Source of the DNA: Spirobacillus cienkowskii
Lineage (GTDB): Bacteria; Bdellovibrionota_B; Oligoflexia; Silvanigrellales; Silvanigrellaceae
Direction: 5' to 3'
DNA length: 35,674 bases
Assembly: GCA_003339605.1 (NCBI GenBank)
Contig: QOVW01000006.1
Span: 1-35,674 of the forward strand
The notes under the pieces: generated by a model
The model's database searches: none
Told to the model about the DNA's origin: nothing
What the model saw: the letters and a program-made list of their open reading frames with translations, nothing else
Program-made: the position numbers and the translations under genes
In this document: positions 1 through 8,606 of the stretch, piece after piece
How positions within the stretch are numbered: position 1 is the first letter of the stretch
How the letters are laid out: each line of letters starts with the position of its first letter

Positions 1-66
1 AGTGGTTGGAATCAATTAACACAAAAAATTGTCAAGTCAATTATGAATTCAAAACCTAAGGCAAGC

Positions 67-1443
67 TTATGTTAAAAACTTAGTGGACGGCGTATTATTT
101 TGCTCAGGAGGTTTCCCATCGTCTTGAAATGCACAAATTTTTTCCTTTTTAGGATACATAGAAAAACCACTTTGTTCTGGGGAAAAGGATGTTATGTAAG
201 AATTTTGTTTAGTGATATCTTGCTCATTTCCATCAGAATCTATTAAAATTACATTGTAGTCAATACAAGAATTAATTGGAATTGTTGAATTATTATTGGA
301 AAGACGAATTTCTATAGACGCAATTTTGGGTGTGAATTTGATTTTTTCTTTGGTAAATGCGGCAACCAACGAAATAGTATTTGTTATCTCTTCTTTAGCT
401 ACTTTATTGTATTTAACATGAAATTCAACCATTTCATTTTCTGATGGATAGAATAAATTATTAGTTCCATCAACTTCAAATGCACATATTTTTCCTTTTG
501 TAGGATTTACGGAAAAACCTCTTTTTTCTGGATAAAAAGATGTCGTATACAAATGTTTCATATTAGTGATACTATGCTTTTTCCCATTAAGATCGACTGC
601 AATGACACTGTAATCAACACATTCCCCAATTTGAATTGTTGAATTATTAGGAATATTAGGTGTTTTGAGAAGATGAACTTCTATAGATTTAATTTCAGGA
701 GATCCTAAAATTTCGTCTTTTTGTACAACTTGAATTGGAAACAGTAACTCCACATTAGCCGCTTCATTGACTTGAAAAATTAAATCATAATTTCCATAAG
801 AAAAATCTTTGGGTACTGTAAGATAAAATAATGAAAAATCGTTTTCTGGTACTTTTTTTATTTGAAATAAAACGTTATTTTCATTTTTATTTCCAAAAAC
901 GGTAATTTTTTCTATAGAATTTAAACGTTCAAACTTTTCGTTTATGTTGTGTTGCACCCAGATACTAAAAGGCTCTGAATTACCATCTAAAGGTATAAAA
1001 GTTTGCAGACCTAATTGTTTAATATTAACAATACTTGGAGTTTCAGATACAGTTACAATATTTGAAATAATTTGATCTTCTAAAACAAAATGAGCGCTAG
1101 CGCCAATATGAGCTATTTTCTTAATTGACTCTGTGTTAGATAATATTACAACATTATATGCGCAAATTTTTTGTAAATCTTTGTCGAGAAAAAATTGATT
1201 TTCGCTATCAATTAATTTTAAATGTTGATTCACAATTTTTGTATCTAAAGAAGAAATTATCTTGTAGTTGCTACAGGTACCAGCAGGAATAGTTTTATAC
1301 TTAATCTGAACTTCAGTATTTTTCACAGATATGTCAGAATCATAATTTTGTAAACTTTTTTTATCTTTAATGTTACAACTTAATAAATTTTCTAATAATA
1401 ATATAATGATATATGAGATAAAAACACTTGCATACCAAGACAT
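67..1443 (-). CDS. Lipoprotein with three two-cysteine Ig-like repeats, unknown function
   Basis: No named family was recognised. The 458-residue product starts with a hydrophobic segment ending in LLSC, so Cys23 is a plausible lipidation site and the protein is probably an envelope lipoprotein. Three related modules can be seen, each with one cysteine pair: Cys57/Cys94, Cys275/Cys320 and Cys393/Cys437. Modules 2 and 3 are close copies, sharing the pattern IE(V/I)..L, NSTI.I..C.DY.VI..D.(N/D)G and TSF.PE..GFS..P.K.KICAF. The spacing suggests beta-sandwich, Ig-like domains with a disulfide. Module 3 ends right after CAF..DG in a short polar tail, whereas module 2 continues for about 45 more residues, so the last repeat looks shortened. 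The start ATG lies six bases after AAGGAGG on the minus strand. The gene is divergent from sucC. It could be an adhesin or surface-structure protein, but nothing proves this. Confidence 0.75.
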   Translation of the reverse strand: MSWYASVFISYIIILLLENLLSCNIKDKKSLQNYDSDISVKNTEVQIKYKTIPAGTCSNYKIISSLDTKIVNQHLKLIDSENQFFLDKDLQKICAYNVVILSNTESIKKIAHIGASAHFVLEDQIISNIVTVSETPSIVNIKQLGLQTFIPLDGNSEPFSIWVQHNINEKFERLNSIEKITVFGNKNENNVLFQIKKVPENDFSLFYLTVPKDFSYGNYDLIFQVNEAANVELLFPIQVVQKDEILGSPEIKSIEVHLLKTPNIPNNSTIQIGECVDYSVIAVDLNGKKHSITNMKHLYTTSFYPEKRGFSVNPTKGKICAFEVDGTNNLFYPSENEMVEFHVKYNKVAKEEITNTISLVAAFTKEKIKFTPKIASIEIRLSNNNSTIPINSCIDYNVILIDSDGNEQDITKQNSYITSFSPEQSGFSMYPKKEKICAFQDDGKPPEQNNTPSTKFLT

Positions 1444-1864
1444 GCTGCCTCCTTTTTTAAAATATTTTGTTTTTATTAGACTGAAGAAAAATTTTTAATA
1501 AAACAAAGTGAATTAAAATATAACACATATCTTTAAAAATATTTATATAAAATTTATTTAACTTTATAAAAACAATTATTAAATTAACAATAAAAAATTG
1601 CTCTCGCCTTTATTGTGCTGTTAAGCCATTGTTGAGTTGTTGTGGTTAAATTTTAAAACTTCATGTCTCGATGTGAGTAAATGATTCCTTTTTGCTTAAT
1701 ATTGGATAGGTTAAATTTTTGCTTTGCGTCATGTTTGGGTAGATTCATACCCCCCTTTCCTATATTGAAAATAAATGTAAAGTCGCTAATTGTTAGGGCA
1801 GCTGACTTCTTTCTGGGAGCAGTTGTTCATTTGTTAAATTGTCATTTTATTTTTGGAGTATTTC
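1444..1864. other. 421-base gap between the lipoprotein gene and sucC
   Basis: This is the divergent intergenic region and must hold the promoters of both flanking genes. It contains only short open frames with no ribosome binding site or family resemblance. A small hairpin, GGGTA/TACCC with a six-base loop, lies at 1737-1752, followed by a run of C and T. I found no promoter with convincing -35 and -10 boxes for sucC. The sucC ribosome binding site (TTTTGGAG) lies at the right end. Confidence 0.4.
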
Positions 1865-3043
1865 ATGAATATTCATGAGTATCAGGCAAAAGAACTTCTT
1901 TCCCATTTTGGTCTTACCATACCTCAAGGCAAGCTTGCGTACACCGCAACTGAGGCTGAATGGGCTGCACGTAGTCTTTCTTGCGGAAAAAACGGAAAAA
2001 TTGCTGTGGTAAAAGCACAAGTTCATTCTGGTGGACGCGGTAAAGCAGGTGGCGTAAAAATTGTAAAAACTCCTGAGGAAGCGTTTGCTATTGCAGAAAA
2101 AATGATTGGTATGACGTTGGTAACCAATCAAACTGGTCCACAAGGAAAAAAAGTACATAAGTTATTAATCGCAGAAGGGTGTGAAATAGATAAAGAGTAT
2201 TATTTTGCACTTGTTGTCAATCGTGAAACCGCTTCAATTGGTGTTATGGCATCTACCGAAGGTGGAATGGATATTGAAGAAGTTGCAGAAAAACACCCAG
2301 AAAAAATTATTACTGCAGATATCGACCCAACAGTAGGCTTACAAGATTTTACAATTCGTAAATTAAGTATTGGGCTAGGTTTTGGTTTAGGGACGCCTCT
2401 TGCAAAAGACTTTGCCAAAACTCTTAAAGGGTTATTTCAGGCATTTATGGTTTATAATTGCTCTATGGTAGAAATTAATCCACTTGTTTTAACCAAAAAA
2501 GGTTCATTAGAAATTTTAGACTGTAAAATGAGTTTTGATGAAAATGCATTATTTAGACATCCAAATATCTCAGATATGAGAGATTACCAAGAAGACGATC
2601 CCAGAGAACTTGAAGCATCAAAATATGGTTTAAGCTACGTATCTCTAGAAGGAAATATTGGGTGCTTAGTAAATGGCGCAGGCTTAGCAATGGCAACAAT
2701 GGATATTATTAAACAATCCGGTGGACAACCTGCAAACTTTTTAGATGTAGGTGGTGGTGCTAGTCAAGAAACAGTAACCCAAGCATTTAGAATTATATTA
2801 AGAGATAAGGCTGTTAAAGGTATATTTGTTAATATTTTTGGCGGAATTATGAAGTGTGACGTGATTGCAAATGGTATTGTTGCAGCAGCAAAAGAATTAG
2901 GATTGACAGTTCCTTTAGTTGTTCGTTTAGAAGGAACAAATGTAGATCTTGGTAAAAAAATACTCAGTGAATCTGGCTTGAATATTCTTAACGCTTCATC
3001 GATGGGTGATGGAGCGCAAAAAATCGTTGCAGCCGTAAAGTAA
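1865..3043 (+). CDS. sucC: Succinyl-CoA synthetase (ADP-forming) subunit beta
   Basis: The beta subunit of succinate-CoA ligase makes succinate, CoA and ATP (or GTP) from succinyl-CoA in the TCA cycle. It works as a complex with SucD in the cytoplasm. The 392-residue length is normal. It begins with the typical [12 protein letters not shown] and has the ATP-grasp segment [16 protein letters not shown] near residues 46-61. It also shows the metal and nucleotide region VEINPLVLT and the C-terminal CoA-ligase domain, with [15 protein letters not shown] and FLDVGGGAS followed by NIFGGIM. The reading frame extends four codons upstream to a TTG, but that TTG lies in the Shine-Dalgarno sequence TTTTGGAG. 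The ATG at 1865, seven bases after GGAG, is therefore chosen. sucD follows after 28 bases in the same operon. Confidence 0.97.
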   Translation: MNIHEYQAKELLSHFGLTIPQGKLAYTATEAEWAARSLSCGKNGKIAVVKAQVHSGGRGKAGGVKIVKTPEEAFAIAEKMIGMTLVTNQTGPQGKKVHKLLIAEGCEIDKEYYFALVVNRETASIGVMASTEGGMDIEEVAEKHPEKIITADIDPTVGLQDFTIRKLSIGLGFGLGTPLAKDFAKTLKGLFQAFMVYNCSMVEINPLVLTKKGSLEILDCKMSFDENALFRHPNISDMRDYQEDDPRELEASKYGLSYVSLEGNIGCLVNGAGLAMATMDIIKQSGGQPANFLDVGGGASQETVTQAFRIILRDKAVKGIFVNIFGGIMKCDVIANGIVAAAKELGLTVPLVVRLEGTNVDLGKKILSESGLNILNASSMGDGAQKIVAAVK

Positions 3044-3071
3044 CAAAAAAGATCATAAAGGGTTAAAAAAT

Positions 3072-3953
3072 ATGTCTATTCTTGTTGGTAAGCAAACTAA
3101 ACTTATTTGCCAAGGTATTTCTGGAAGTGCAGGTAAATTTCACTCAGAAAAATGCGCAGAATACGGAACACAACTTGTCGGAGGTGTGGTTCCTGGTAAA
3201 GGTGGCACTACGGTTCTTGATCGTCCTGTGTTCAACACCGTTGAAGAGGCGATTAAAAAAACAGGCGCAAATGCGACGATGGTTTTTGTTCCGCCTCCAT
3301 TTGCTGCAGATTCTATATTAGAAGCGATTGATGCGGGTATTGAGCTAATTGTTGCAATTACAGAAGGCATTCCTGTTTTAGATATGTTGCGAGTAAAAAA
3401 GGCATTGCACAATGCGAATGGCCGCACACGTTTAATTGGACCAAATTGCCCTGGTGTTATTACTCCAGGTGATAAATGCAAAATTGGAATTATGCCTGGG
3501 CATATTCATCTCCCAGGTAGAGTTGGGATTATTAGTAAATCAGGAACGTTAACTTATGAAGCAGTTGGCCAAACTTCTGCATTAGGAATTGGGCAGTCTA
3601 CTTGTGTTGGAATTGGTGGCGATCCCATTAATGGGACAAGTTTTATTGATGTGTTAGAAATGTTTCAAAAAGATTCTGAAACAGATGCAATTATTATGAT
3701 AGGTGAAATTGGTGGTAACCTAGAAATTGAAGCTGCAGATTGGATTAAAAGAAATATGAAAAAACCAGTTGTTGGCTTTATTGCTGGACAAACCGCGCCT
3801 AAAGGCAAACGCATGGGGCATGCTGGAGCAATTATTAGTGGCGGTAAAGGAACTGCAGAAGAAAAAATTGAAGCAATGAAATCTTGTGGCTTGCACGTTG
3901 CCATGAGTCCTGCAGATATGGGAATTACGCTTAAAAAAGCTTTGGGTATGTAA
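3072..3953 (+). CDS. sucD: Succinyl-CoA synthetase (ADP-forming) subunit alpha
   Basis: The alpha subunit of succinate-CoA ligase carries the phosphohistidine and the CoA-binding Rossmann domain. The 293-residue length is standard. The N-terminal CoA-binding region includes [15 protein letters not shown] and [19 protein letters not shown]. The ligase signature SKSGTLTYE is present. The active-site histidine is His250 in [21 protein letters not shown], matching the phosphorylated histidine of the family. The ATG follows AAAGGG at a usable distance. The gene lies 28 bases behind sucC, the usual sucCD order. A long hairpin follows at 3980-4021 and probably ends the transcript. Confidence 0.97.
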   Translation: MSILVGKQTKLICQGISGSAGKFHSEKCAEYGTQLVGGVVPGKGGTTVLDRPVFNTVEEAIKKTGANATMVFVPPPFAADSILEAIDAGIELIVAITEGIPVLDMLRVKKALHNANGRTRLIGPNCPGVITPGDKCKIGIMPGHIHLPGRVGIISKSGTLTYEAVGQTSALGIGQSTCVGIGGDPINGTSFIDVLEMFQKDSETDAIIMIGEIGGNLEIEAADWIKRNMKKPVVGFIAGQTAPKGKRMGHAGAIISGGKGTAEEKIEAMKSCGLHVAMSPADMGITLKKALGM

Positions 3954-3979
3954 TACTTAAATAGCGGAATTTTGAATTG

Positions 3980-4021
3980 TTTTACGCCTGCCATAAAAAT
4001 TATTTTATAGCAGGCGTAAAA
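3980..4021 (+). terminator. Long hairpin after sucD, terminator candidate
   Basis: A perfect 12-base-pair stem (TTTTACGCCTGC paired with GCAGGCGTAAAA) encloses a second 6-base-pair AT stem (ATAAAA/TTTTAT). The hairpin sits 26 bases after the sucD stop. The downstream bases are A-rich rather than a run of T, so it is not a textbook intrinsic terminator. It could instead stabilise the 3' end of the sucCD message. Confidence 0.5.
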
Positions 4022-4144
4022 AATTTAAAAAAAGTGAAACAATAAAAAATATTTTAAATTTATGTTATTTTTTTAATTTTTATATATCTTGACATTGTTT
4101 TAAATTTGTATAAGATTATTTTTAATCTGTTTTTTCTTTAAAAA

Positions 4145-4951
4145 ATGGCAATTATAATGCGAATAAACATTATTAAAATAGCGCCAATTAGTATAAATAA
4201 ATTAAAAATTATTACTATTATTATTCATTTTATTTTTAGTTACACGTATGAGCTTATAGGTTTTATTGGTCCATGGATAACATTGTTAAGTTTATTGCTA
4301 TTGTTTAATAAGTATCATTTTTTAAAAATATTAGGTCTAAAATGGAAGATAAAGCATTTATTTTTGTTTATATTTACAATGCTTTCAGTATTTTTAGTTC
4401 TTTTTTTATCGATTATTAATATTAATTATTATAATGTTGTTTATGAAATTAATACAAGTATTTTTATTTATATTATTGGACAAACTTTGGCAGAAGAAAT
4501 TGTATTAGGTTTTTTTCTTGTTAATAAATTAGAATCTATAAATAATTTTAATATAAAATTTTTATCAATAATATTACTGGCGATTTTTTTTGCAATTTTA
4601 CATCAAATTTTTTACACAAATCCAATTCGTCATGTATCTGAATGTCTTTCTGGTTTTTCTCTTTTAGGATTGTTTATTTTTGGGTTTATTCGGATTGTTG
4701 GTTATCTGATTTTTTTTAACATATCTTTTTCTTGGGCTATTCATTTAGGATGGAATACGCTATTTTTACCTCTTTTTTTTATTGATAACAATGGCATAAA
4801 TTTATCAGAGCCAAGTAAATTTAATTTAATTTTTTCTCAGAAAACTATTATTTTAAATTTAACCTCTGTATTTGTAGTAATTTTTTTAATTTATTATTAT
4901 TATAATTATAAAATTTTAAATCAAAAAATAGATCTAAAATTTTCTACATAA
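4145..4951 (+). CDS. CPBP (CAAX/Abi-type) intramembrane protease-like protein
   Basis: This is a 268-residue multi-span membrane protein, rich in I, L and F, with about seven or eight hydrophobic segments. The three motifs of the CPBP glutamic intramembrane protease family are visible in order: AEEIVLGFF (the EExxxR motif, with Gly where Arg is usual), FAILHQ (FxxxH) and AIHLGWNTL (HxxxN). Bacterial members include bacteriocin-immunity proteins and proteases of unknown substrate. The start at 4145 has no clear ribosome binding site, and the ATG at 4157 is an alternative. The gene is more AT-rich than its neighbours. It is followed after 36 bases by an SdpI-like gene. The pair may protect against a toxin that acts on the membrane; this is inference from family membership and adjacency. 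Confidence 0.75.
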   Translation: MAIIMRINIIKIAPISINKLKIITIIIHFIFSYTYELIGFIGPWITLLSLLLLFNKYHFLKILGLKWKIKHLFLFIFTMLSVFLVLFLSIININYYNVVYEINTSIFIYIIGQTLAEEIVLGFFLVNKLESINNFNIKFLSIILLAIFFAILHQIFYTNPIRHVSECLSGFSLLGLFIFGFIRIVGYLIFFNISFSWAIHLGWNTLFLPLFFIDNNGINLSEPSKFNLIFSQKTIILNLTSVFVVIFLIYYYYNYKILNQKIDLKFST

Positions 4952-4987
4952 ATTATATAAAAATTTATAGTTTTGGAAGCAATATCA

Positions 4988-5329
4988 ATGTATCATCACA
5001 ATGTTTTATATTTTTTGATTATTTTTGTTTTTTTTATTATTTCTGTTATAGTAAGGAAAGTAAAAATAAATAAAATTATAGGTTATAGAACTTTTAAAAG
5101 CTATTCTTCTATAGAAAATTGGAGAGTTTTAAATGATAAATTCTCTGATTATTTAATTATAAGTCAAATTATAGGTTTTTTATTAAATTTATTTTTAATT
5201 TTTATTAAATATTGTTTTATATCTTCTGAATATGCTTTTGTTTTAATAGATTTTTCGTTGGTTTTTTATGTTATTTTTAGTATTATTTATATATTAATAA
5301 AATTAAATGAAATTGAAAAAAAATTGTAA
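4988..5329 (+). CDS. SdpI-family small membrane protein
   Basis: This 113-residue protein has three predicted membrane segments and the cytoplasmic signature of the SdpI family: KIIGYRTFKSYSSIENW followed by RVLNDKFSDYL. It matches the GYRT..S......W...N pattern between the first and second segments. In Bacillus, SdpI is the immunity protein and signal receptor for the SdpC toxin, and many homologues elsewhere have no known role. The open frame extends to a TTG at 4973, but GGAAG at 4975-4979 makes a good ribosome binding site for the ATG at 4988. The stop lies three bases from the stop of the convergent gene at 5333. No SdpC- or SdpAB-like gene is visible nearby. Confidence 0.7.
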   Translation: MYHHNVLYFLIIFVFFIISVIVRKVKINKIIGYRTFKSYSSIENWRVLNDKFSDYLIISQIIGFLLNLFLIFIKYCFISSEYAFVLIDFSLVFYVIFSIIYILIKLNEIEKKL

Positions 5330-5332
5330 TAT

Positions 5333-5812
5333 TCAAACAGCAGAATTTTTTTTCACATAAAGAGTTTTCTCGACTTTTGCTACAATATCTCCTACTTCAT
5401 CAAAGATAAAAACTTCTTTATTAAAAATGTGTTTCTTTTTTTCTTTAGATTTTAAAATAATTTCATCTATTTCTTCTTGGGTGAACTCAAAATGCGCTTT
5501 CACTTTTCCTTTGCCAGGTTTTAAATATTCAATTTTAGAAGCTTTATCCCACACTATATAGCTGGAACCTAATTGTTTAATGAGTATTAGCATATAAAAA
5601 GGATCAGTCATGGCATACAACGAGCCGCCAAAATGAGTTCCAACGAAGTTTTTATTGTACCAAGTTAAGTTCATTTCAGTATCTAAGCTTAAAAATTTAT
5701 TATCAATATTTCTAACTTTTATTCCTGCACCTAAATAAGGAGGCCAAAACCGCATCAATTTAAAGAGAAGATCTGTGGGCATTTTAGTTTTTAATTGATC
5801 AAAAATTTTCAA
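5333..5812 (-). CDS. DUF4442 hotdog-fold protein (thioesterase-like)
   Basis: The 159-residue cytoplasmic protein has the pattern of the DUF4442 hotdog family: MRFWPPYLGAGIKV, then LTWYNKNFVGTHFGGSLYAM and TDPFYMLIL, then YIVWDKASKIEYLKPGKG. The family is related to acyl-CoA thioesterases of the PaaI/YiiD type, but substrates are mostly unknown. The start is a TTG at 5812 behind AAAGGGA with six bases between. The first internal ATG (residue 11) has no such site, so the TTG start is preferred. It is co-oriented with the SUI1-like gene 24 bases upstream and convergent with the SdpI-like gene. Confidence 0.85.
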   Translation of the reverse strand: MKIFDQLKTKMPTDLLFKLMRFWPPYLGAGIKVRNIDNKFLSLDTEMNLTWYNKNFVGTHFGGSLYAMTDPFYMLILIKQLGSSYIVWDKASKIEYLKPGKGKVKAHFEFTQEEIDEIILKSKEKKKHIFNKEVFIFDEVGDIVAKVEKTLYVKKNSAV

Positions 5813-5836
5813 AATTTTTCCCTTTATACAAAAGAA

Positions 5837-6226
5837 TTATGAAATGATAATATTTAAGCTCAAAATTGCTGCTTTTACTTTTTCTACATCTCGGATTGTA
5901 AGTAAAATTTCGTTATTTTCAATAGTTCCGCCGCATGCTAGTTTGTTTTTTAAACTGGCGCAGAGTTTCTTTAAGCTTTCTTGATTTTGACTTTCTGGAT
6001 CTGAAAAATTATAGATAATGATGACAGGTTTCCCTGCCCTACCCTTTTTTTCAATTTTGATGTGAGCTTTTCCTGATAAGTGTTTAGCGTTCTTTTCTTG
6101 AAGTACCTCGTTTTTCTTTTCAGAGTTTTTAATTGAGACTGCTTCAGAGTCAGATGAGTTTAATGAATTAGAAATACTCCCTTGCCACTCTAATTTTACT
6201 GGTTTTGGTTTTTTTTGAATTGTCAT
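5837..6226 (-). CDS. SUI1/YciH-family translation initiation factor-like protein
   Basis: This 129-residue protein has a charged, low-complexity N-terminal half. Its C-terminal half is eIF1-like, from about residue 52 on, with KIEKKGRAGKPVIIIYNF and then LKKLCASLKNKLACGGTIEN, followed by ILLTIRD. It matches the SUI1 pattern of basic KGR.GK, LKK.L.CGGT and the closing (Q/R)GD-like turn. E. coli YciH is the bacterial relative and influences initiation fidelity. Its role in this organism is unknown. The ATG follows GAGGT by about five bases. The gene is divergent from ppa. Confidence 0.85.
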   Translation of the reverse strand: MTIQKKPKPVKLEWQGSISNSLNSSDSEAVSIKNSEKKNEVLQEKNAKHLSGKAHIKIEKKGRAGKPVIIIYNFSDPESQNQESLKKLCASLKNKLACGGTIENNEILLTIRDVEKVKAAILSLNIIIS

Positions 6227-6315
6227 ACTTACCTCAAATTTTAAGCAATTTTTTTAAGCAAAATTTTTTTCTTCACAAATGAGCAATCTGCATGTAAAAC
6301 ATACCGTTATCACTG

Positions 6316-6347
6316 TCCTACCAGTAATGACTTTTTATAAGGTAGGA
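6316..6347. promoter_or_regulatory. Inverted repeat upstream of ppa
   Basis: TCCTACC at 6316-6322 is the exact inverse of GGTAGGA at 6341-6347, with 18 bases between. A -10-like TATAAG (6336-6341) lies at the edge of the right arm, so the repeat may be an operator over the ppa promoter. It could also form a hairpin in a leader RNA. Confidence 0.35.
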
Positions 6348-6379
6348 TTTGTTATTGCTACTAATTTTTGGAGTATATT

Positions 6380-6943
6380 ATGTCAGTAAATCCTTGGCAT
6401 CCATGGCATGCAGTCAGCATAGGAGATAAGCCTCCTTCACTTGTTACTGCAATCATTGAAATTTCTCGTGGTTCGAAAAATAAATATGAAATTGATAAAG
6501 AATCAGGGCTATTAAATTTAGATAGAGTTCTTTCTAGTCCTATGTATTATCCTATTAACTATGGTTTTATTCCACAAACTTACTGCGATGATTGTGATCC
6601 TCTTGATGTTATGGTTATTGGTCAGGAACCTGTGCAACCTCTTAGTATGATGAAGGTTAAGGTTATCGGATACATGAAGATGGTTGATGGCGGTGATGCG
6701 GACGATAAAATTTTAGCAGTTCATTGTGATGATCCTCAGTTTAAACATATTAATGATATTAAAGAAGTTGATGCATTTAACCCACATTATTTAAAAGAAT
6801 TAGAGCAATTTTTTAAAACTTATAAGCTATTAGAAAACAAAAAAGTAGAAATTGTTGGCTGGTTTGGCAAAACTGAAGCTGAAAATGTGGTCAGCGAAGC
6901 AATAGATTTTTATAATCGTAATAAAGAAATGCTAAAAAAATAG
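6380..6943 (+). CDS. ppa: Inorganic pyrophosphatase (family I)
   Basis: This soluble enzyme splits pyrophosphate into two phosphates and pulls biosynthetic reactions forward. The 187-residue product is of the variant common in plants and some bacteria: HPWH near the N-terminus, IEISRGSKNKYEIDK, then YPINYGFIPQT, and the metal site DDCDPLDVMVIG. DDKILAVHCDDPQF follows, and then FFKTYK. All the aspartates of the D.DPLD signature are present. A cysteine stands where Gly, Asn, Ser or Asp is usual between the first two. The frame extends four codons to a TTG within the Shine-Dalgarno TTTTTGGAG. The ATG at 6380 is the correct start, six bases behind GGAG. Confidence 0.96.
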   Translation: MSVNPWHPWHAVSIGDKPPSLVTAIIEISRGSKNKYEIDKESGLLNLDRVLSSPMYYPINYGFIPQTYCDDCDPLDVMVIGQEPVQPLSMMKVKVIGYMKMVDGGDADDKILAVHCDDPQFKHINDIKEVDAFNPHYLKELEQFFKTYKLLENKKVEIVGWFGKTEAENVVSEAIDFYNRNKEMLKK

Positions 6944-6989
6944 TTTAGCACTATTAAATTTTTTTGAGTTGACTCTTTTGATTTGTCAC

Positions 6990-7037
6990 AGGAGTATGAA
7001 CCTTGCATGCAATTTCTGAAATGTGAGGTAGCCTCCT
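6990..7037 (+). promoter_or_regulatory. Leader with alternative pairings around the gcvT ribosome binding site
   Basis: The gcvT Shine-Dalgarno GAGG (7025-7028) can fold into a tight hairpin with CCTC (7032-7035) over a three-base loop. The same CCTC belongs to CTCCT (7033-7037), which can pair instead with AGGAG at 6990-6994. A 10-base palindrome, TTGCATGCAA, lies between at 7003-7012. The two pairings are mutually exclusive. No glycine-riboswitch aptamer was recognised here. Confidence 0.3.
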
Positions 7038-8162
7038 ATGTCTACAGATCAAAATTTAAAAGTTACTCCCTTATATGATGAACATGTGGCATTTGGCGCA
7101 AAAATAGTGCCTTTTGCTGGTTGGAAAATGCCAGTTCAATACTCCGGTATCATTGACGAACACAAATGTACCAGAGCTGCGGTTGGGGTTTTTGATGTCA
7201 GTCATATGGGAGAGATTAACATCATGGGACGAGGCGCTCTTGAGTTTTTGCAACTCATGACGTTAAATGATGTTTCAAAAATTTCTATTGGCCAAGCACA
7301 ATACAATGCGTTTTGTTATGAAAATGGAACATTAGTTGATGATATTGTTATTTATCGACGAGGAATCGACTCTTTCTTTATTTGTGTCAATGCAAGCAAT
7401 ATTGAAAAAGATTATCTTTGGTTAAAAGAACATTTACCTCAACAAGGAGTGATTCTCGAAAACTTAAGTTGTGATTATGCACAAATTGCTGTTCAAGGTC
7501 CTCAGAGTCGTAACTTAGTATCTGCAATTGTTGATATAAAAATTGAAAATTTAAATTATTATCATTTTAGTGAAGGAAAAGTTCTTGGCGCACCCTCAAT
7601 TATTGCTCGAACTGGATATACTGGGGAATTAGGCTATGAAATGTACATTCCTGCTAGTGCTGCAGTGAAGGTGTGGAGAGGAATTTTTCAGGCAGGTAAA
7701 TCTTTAGGAGTTAAGCCTTGTGGTTTAGGAGCCCGGGATACTTTGCGTTTAGAATGTGGATATTTACTTTATGGAAACGACATGGACAGTTCAACAACGG
7801 CATTAGAATGTGGTTTGTCTTGGATCACTAAATTTGAAAAAAATAATTTTATCGGTAAAAATTCACTTCTAAGTCAAAAAGAAAATGGACTACAGAAAAG
7901 ATTAATTGCTTTTGAAATGCTTGATAAAGCAATAGGAAGAAGTGGCTACAAGATTTTTGCAACATCAGAACCAAATCAAGAAATTGGCATAGTAACAAGC
8001 GGATGCCCTTCTCCGTCTTTGTCAAAAAATATTGGAATGGGTTATGTTAGTTCAAATAGTTCTCAAGTTGGAACACAATTATGGATTGAAGTTCGAGGCG
8101 AAAAAAAACGCGCTGTCGTAGTAAAAAAACCTTTTTTTGTTCACGGTAGTGTTCAGTCTTAG
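7038..8162 (+). CDS. gcvT: Glycine cleavage system T protein (aminomethyltransferase)
   Basis: GcvT takes the aminomethyl group from lipoylated GcvH, releases ammonia and gives 5,10-methylene-tetrahydrofolate. The 374-residue length is normal. Features are HVAFGAKIVPFAGWKMPVQY near the start, VGVFDVSHMGEI, and GTLVDDIVIYR with the conserved aspartate near the folate site. Also present are ARTGYTGELGYEMY, then GLGARDTLRLECGYLLYG, and the C-terminal IGIVTSG.PSPSL..NIGMGYV. The ATG lies nine bases behind GAGG, which itself can fold into a hairpin. It opens the gcvT-H-PA-PB cluster, with gcvH 37 bases downstream. Confidence 0.97.
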   Translation: MSTDQNLKVTPLYDEHVAFGAKIVPFAGWKMPVQYSGIIDEHKCTRAAVGVFDVSHMGEINIMGRGALEFLQLMTLNDVSKISIGQAQYNAFCYENGTLVDDIVIYRRGIDSFFICVNASNIEKDYLWLKEHLPQQGVILENLSCDYAQIAVQGPQSRNLVSAIVDIKIENLNYYHFSEGKVLGAPSIIARTGYTGELGYEMYIPASAAVKVWRGIFQAGKSLGVKPCGLGARDTLRLECGYLLYGNDMDSSTTALECGLSWITKFEKNNFIGKNSLLSQKENGLQKRLIAFEMLDKAIGRSGYKIFATSEPNQEIGIVTSGCPSPSLSKNIGMGYVSSNSSQVGTQLWIEVRGEKKRAVVVKKPFFVHGSVQS

Positions 8163-8199
8163 TATTTTATTTGGAATCGTTTAATAGAAGGGAAAATTT

Positions 8200-8586
8200 A
8201 TGCCGACATCATTACCCAATGAGCTAAAATATACAAAAGAGCATGAATGGATAAGAATAGAAGGCGATAAAGCTTCTATAGGAGTAACAGGTTTTGCGCT
8301 TGAACAACTTGGTGATGTTGTTTACATTGAATTACCAGCAATAGGCAGTAGTTTAGTAGCGCATAAAGCTTTTGGGACAATAGAATCTACAAAAGCGGTA
8401 AGCGAATTATTTTCTCCCGCAACAGGTAAGGTGGTAGAAATAAATAATGCAATAGTCGATGCGCCAGAAAGTTTAGTTGCAGATGCATATCATAAAGGTT
8501 GGCTGGTTAAGGTCGAGATTGCAAAGCAGCCAGAAGAATTAATGACCGCAGATGAGTATGAAAAATATATCTCAGGAGCGCAGTAA
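8200..8586 (+). CDS. gcvH: Glycine cleavage system H protein (lipoyl carrier)
   Basis: This small acidic carrier shuttles the aminomethyl group between the P, T and L proteins on a lipoyl arm. It has 128 residues, the usual size. It starts with ELKYTKEHEWIRIEG and has ITGFALEQLGDVV-like core strands. The lipoylated lysine is Lys65 in GTIESTKAVSEL. The C-terminal half has GWLVKVEI and an EY.KY end. The ribosome binding site is AGAAGGG. A strong intrinsic terminator follows 20 bases after the stop, before gcvPA. Confidence 0.97.
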   Translation: MPTSLPNELKYTKEHEWIRIEGDKASIGVTGFALEQLGDVVYIELPAIGSSLVAHKAFGTIESTKAVSELFSPATGKVVEINNAIVDAPESLVADAYHKGWLVKVEIAKQPEELMTADEYEKYISGAQ

Positions 8587-8606
8587 ATAGTTTAAAAATT
8601 TAGGTT

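Noticed and set aside
1853-1864. TTG extensions upstream of the ATG (also in ppa, gcvPA, gcvPB, menE and the SdpI-like gene)
   Set aside because: In most cases the TTG is part of the Shine-Dalgarno sequence (TTGGAG) of the following ATG, so these are not starts.
1681-1878. A 65-residue open frame before sucC
   Set aside because: It has no ribosome binding site, overlaps the sucC start and shows no recognisable protein features.
4021-4140. Possible small RNA or gene in the gap after sucD
   Set aside because: The sequence is AT-rich without a defined structure beyond the hairpin already listed.
6944-7037. Glycine riboswitch before gcvT
   Set aside because: The gap is only 94 bases and no glycine aptamer core could be recognised.
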